DNA of 64,000 nucleotides from Plebeiibacterium sediminum. GTDB taxonomy: Bacteria; Bacteroidota; Bacteroidia; Bacteroidales; Marinilabiliaceae. The stretch lies in NCBI RefSeq assembly GCF_026013605.1, contig NZ_JAPDPJ010000010.1, positions 1-64,000 on the forward strand, in the 5' to 3' direction. The notes below the pieces were generated by a model. That model saw only the letters and a list, made by a program, of their open reading frames with translations. It had not been told where the DNA came from and did no database searches. Positions 61,906-64,000 of the stretch are shown here, one piece after another. The translations under genes and the position numbers were made by a program. How positions within the stretch are numbered: the stretch's first letter is position 1; each line of letters opens with the position of its first letter.

Positions 61906-62973
61906 TTATCTTAACTCTAAATCATTGATTAATTGATAGTAGAGTTTAATTCCTTCTTTAATCTCACTAATTTTTATAAATTCATCAGCTGTGTGAGAGC
62001 GAGCCGAATCTCCTGGTCCAATTTTCAATGTGGTAAAATTCATCAAAGCCTGGTCTGACGTTGTTGGAGAACCATAGTATTCTCTGCCAAGTTTAATACC
62101 TCTTTGCACAACAGGATGATCCATTGAAATTCGCGAACTGTTAAGCCTTGTGCTTCGAGGTATGGCCTCACAATCTACATTTTCGCTTATAATTTTTGCC
62201 GCTTCAACGTTACTGTAATACTCATTGACTCTTACATCAACTACAAACTTACAAGTATCGGGTACTACATTATGTTGTACGCCTGCATTTATTTGCGAAA
62301 CTGTCATTTTAACAGGACCAAATAATTCTGACACTTTAGGGAATTTGAAAGTTCTGAACCATTCAATATCCTTAAGTGCTTTATAAATAGCATTGTCGCC
62401 TTCATCTCTTGCTGCATGCCCGGCTTTACCCTTAGCCTCACAATCTAATACCAATAATCCTTTTTCAGCAATGGCCATATGCATTTGAGTAGGTTCTCCT
62501 ACTATCCCCAAATCTATTGGTCCAAGTTCTTCCAGAATTGATGCCACGCCATTAACTCCGGATACTTCTTCTTCAGCAGTTGCTGCGAAAATAAAATTGA
62601 AAGGCTGTTCTTTTTCAGAAAGAAGAAAAAATGTTGACATCAAAGATACTAATGGACCTCCAGCGTCATTACTTCCTAAACCGTAAAGAACATCTCCTTC
62701 TTCTGTTGGTAAAAATGGATCATAAGTCCATTTACTTGAAGGTTTTACTGTATCAATATGCGAGTTTAATAGAATAACGGGTTTTTCAATGTCCCAATTT
62801 GTACTTTTAATCCATATGTTATTACCTTTTCTGTTGGTTTGAAATCCCTTTTCTAGTAAAAAAGATTCCATCACATCAGCAGCTTTTTCTTCACTTCTAC
62901 TGAAGGATTCAATAGAAATCAATGTTTTTAACAGAGTAACAGCATCGTTAGTATAAGATTGAATATTATTCAT
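61906..62973 (-). CDS. argE: M20-family N-acyl-amino-acid deacylase, ArgE-like
   Basis: 355 aa. Zinc ligands and catalysts: LLNSHIDTVKP (His-x-Asp), GSNDAGGPLVSL, ATAEEEVSG (Glu-Glu), VGEPTQ and a late His in ARSHTADEF. Dimerisation domain about 175-285. It would remove the N-acyl group from acylornithine or acylcitrulline. Position in an arg cluster with an acylornithine-type transcarbamylase suggests it acts on N-acylcitrulline. Starts directly at the argB stop. Confidence 0.88.
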   Translation of the reverse strand: MNNIQSYTNDAVTLLKTLISIESFSRSEEKAADVMESFLLEKGFQTNRKGNNIWIKSTNWDIEKPVILLNSHIDTVKPSSKWTYDPFLPTEEGDVLYGLGSNDAGGPLVSLMSTFFLLSEKEQPFNFIFAATAEEEVSGVNGVASILEELGPIDLGIVGEPTQMHMAIAEKGLLVLDCEAKGKAGHAARDEGDNAIYKALKDIEWFRTFKFPKVSELFGPVKMTVSQINAGVQHNVVPDTCKFVVDVRVNEYYSNVEAAKIISENVDCEAIPRSTRLNSSRISMDHPVVQRGIKLGREYYGSPTTSDQALMNFTTLKIGPGDSARSHTADEFIKISEIKEGIKLYYQLINDLELR

Positions 62974-63753
62974 TTATTCGTCTTTTAATAAAGTTCCTGT
63001 ATTCAATCCTCCTTTTAAGCCTTCTGTGTTGGTGATATTTACCTTTGCCACACCTGCTTTAATTGCATTAAAACCATTATCCAGCTTAGGTATCATACCT
63101 TCAGCAATTACACCTGATTGTTGATGTTCTTTAAATAATTTGTGAGTTAAAACCGGTATCACAGCATCGTCGTCATCAGGATTACTTAATACACCTTTTT
63201 TCTCGAAGCAATACACTAAGTTTACTTTGTAGTGTTCCGCTAAAGCACAAGCTAATGACGAAGCCATTGTATCTGCATTTGTATTCAGCATATTTCCTTT
63301 ACCATCGTGCGTAAGAGGTGCCACTACAGGAATTACATTTTTGTTAATTAAATCCATCAGTTCATTTACCTGAACAGATTCAACATCGCCAACATAACCG
63401 TAATCAATTTCTTTAACGGGTCTTTTTACAGCTCTGATTAAATTTAAATCAGCTCCTGTAAGCCCAACGGAATTTGCTCCTAGTGCTTGCAATGATGCTA
63501 CAATATTTTTATTAACCAGTCCTGCATATACCATGGTAACAACCTTTAGCGTTTCCAAGTCGGTGATTCGTCTCCCATCAACCATTTTTGTTTCAACACC
63601 AAGTTGAGACGCTATTTTTGTAGCAGATCTCCCTCCTCCGTGAACCAAAATTTTTAATCCGGGTAATGCCACAAAATCATTTAAAAGTGATTGTAATGAT
63701 TCTGGTGTTTCAACAACTTTTCCTCCAACTTTTACTACGGTTATTTCTTGCAT
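62974..63753 (-). CDS. argB: Acetylglutamate kinase
   Basis: 259 aa. Amino-acid kinase fold: VVKVGGKVVE near the N-terminus, LVHGGGRSATKIASQLG, and VVAPLTHDGKGNMLNTNADTMAS. Phosphorylates the gamma carboxyl of N-acylglutamate. The substrate may be N-succinyl- rather than N-acetylglutamate in this phylum; that cannot be judged here. Lies 36 bp after the argF-like gene and abuts the argE-like gene. Confidence 0.93.
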   Translation of the reverse strand: MQEITVVKVGGKVVETPESLQSLLNDFVALPGLKILVHGGGRSATKIASQLGVETKMVDGRRITDLETLKVVTMVYAGLVNKNIVASLQALGANSVGLTGADLNLIRAVKRPVKEIDYGYVGDVESVQVNELMDLINKNVIPVVAPLTHDGKGNMLNTNADTMASSLACALAEHYKVNLVYCFEKKGVLSNPDDDDAVIPVLTHKLFKEHQQSGVIAEGMIPKLDNGFNAIKAGVAKVNITNTEGLKGGLNTGTLLKDE

Positions 63754-63789
63754 GTTATAGCAGGTTTATCTTTTGTTTGTTAATTGTTA

Positions 63790-64000
63790 TTATAGGTTTT
63801 CAAGCATTTTTTTTATTACAGTTTGTGCTGACACAACTCTGTTTGCTGCTTCTTGAACTACTAGTGAGTTTTCGCTTTCAATGACGCCATCTGTCACAAT
63901 CATATTTCTGCGAACTGGCAGACAGTGCATGAATTTGGCATTATTTGTAAGTGCCATTTTTTCTTCGTCAACAGTCCAGCTCATATCCTGACATGTAACC
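63790..64000 (-). CDS. argF': N-acylornithine carbamoyltransferase, C-terminal part (runs off the window)
   Basis: The last 70 codons are visible, open to the window edge: VTCQDMSWTVDEEKM, then KFMHCLPVRRNMIVTDGVI and EAANRVVSAQTVIKKML. HCLPVRRN is the variant of the ornithine-transcarbamylase HCLP motif found in N-acetyl/N-succinylornithine carbamoyltransferases. The N-terminal residue that separates acetyl from succinyl forms lies outside the window. First gene seen of the minus-strand arginine cluster. Confidence 0.85.
   Translation of the reverse strand, partial: VTCQDMSWTVDEEKMALTNNAKFMHCLPVRRNMIVTDGVIESENSLVVQEAANRVVSAQTVIKKMLENL

Noticed and set aside
1-64000. CRISPR arrays, tRNA or rRNA genes, complete insertion sequences
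   Set aside because: No regularly spaced short repeats, transposase genes, cloverleaf-like segments or rRNA signatures were seen by eye; a tRNAscan or Infernal run would be needed to exclude small RNAs.

Overview
The window looks like a chromosomal segment of a marine or anaerobic Bacteroidota species, most like the Marinilabiliales/Bacteroidales. The evidence is AT-rich DNA, promoters of the Bacteroidota type (TTTG, about 19-20 bp, TAnnTTTG), few Shine-Dalgarno sites, a type IX secretion C-terminal signal, a Reg_prop/Y_Y_Y sensor kinase, a DUF5683 gene beside parAB, a full-length MetH, and an arginine pathway that uses a transcarbamylase of the acylornithine type. No rRNA, tRNA, complete insertion sequence or CRISPR array was recognised.

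Layout. 0-5 kb: a small winged-helix-like protein, a membrane zinc peptidase and a large periplasmic-propeller sensor kinase whose H-box histidine is replaced by Asn. 5-13.4 kb (minus strand): MBOAT acyltransferase with an SGNH partner, a LysM lytic transglycosylase, DUF5683, ParB, ParA, then a heptose-7-phosphate kinase. 13.6-18.3 kb: metH-metF. 18.4-22.5 kb: a non-conserved islet with two lipoproteins and a barrel-like protein, bordered on both sides by copies of a degenerate hairpin-bearing repeat and closed by a 54-bp perfect palindrome. 22.6-33.8 kb: PEP/pyruvate-binding protein, DCC-family protein, a T9SS-exported YDG/MBG-repeat protein with an outer-membrane partner, aldo/keto reductase and PhzF-like protein.

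33.9-41 kb: a complete trpEGDCFBA operon. A short leader peptide with four Trp codons and a strong intrinsic terminator precede it, so it has every part of a classical ribosome-mediated attenuator. Then come purU and a TlpA-like lipoprotein, followed by a partial histidine operon (hisH-hisA-hisF, then hisIE from its own promoter). An 89-92 bp repeat unit abuts the start codons of trpG (two tandem copies) and hisH (one copy). In both cases it carries a small ORF whose stop overlaps the amidotransferase start as ATGA.

45.6-56.3 kb: PAS-domain histidine kinase, divergent hydF ([FeFe]-hydrogenase maturation), an unknown protein with an aspartase-like lyase, and a four-gene operon (ABC ATPase, ABC permease, Ppx/GppA, sigma-54-type response regulator lacking a DNA-binding domain). 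56.4-64 kb: carA, a PagL-like outer-membrane protein, gltA, and an arginine cluster (argF-like, argB, argE-like, argH) that runs off the right edge.

Metabolically the window is rich in amino-acid and one-carbon genes (Met, Trp, His, Arg, carbamoyl phosphate, formyl-THF). The most interesting regulatory signals are the trp leader, the trpG/hisH repeat, and a 12-bp palindrome found upstream of metH and again near the argH promoter.
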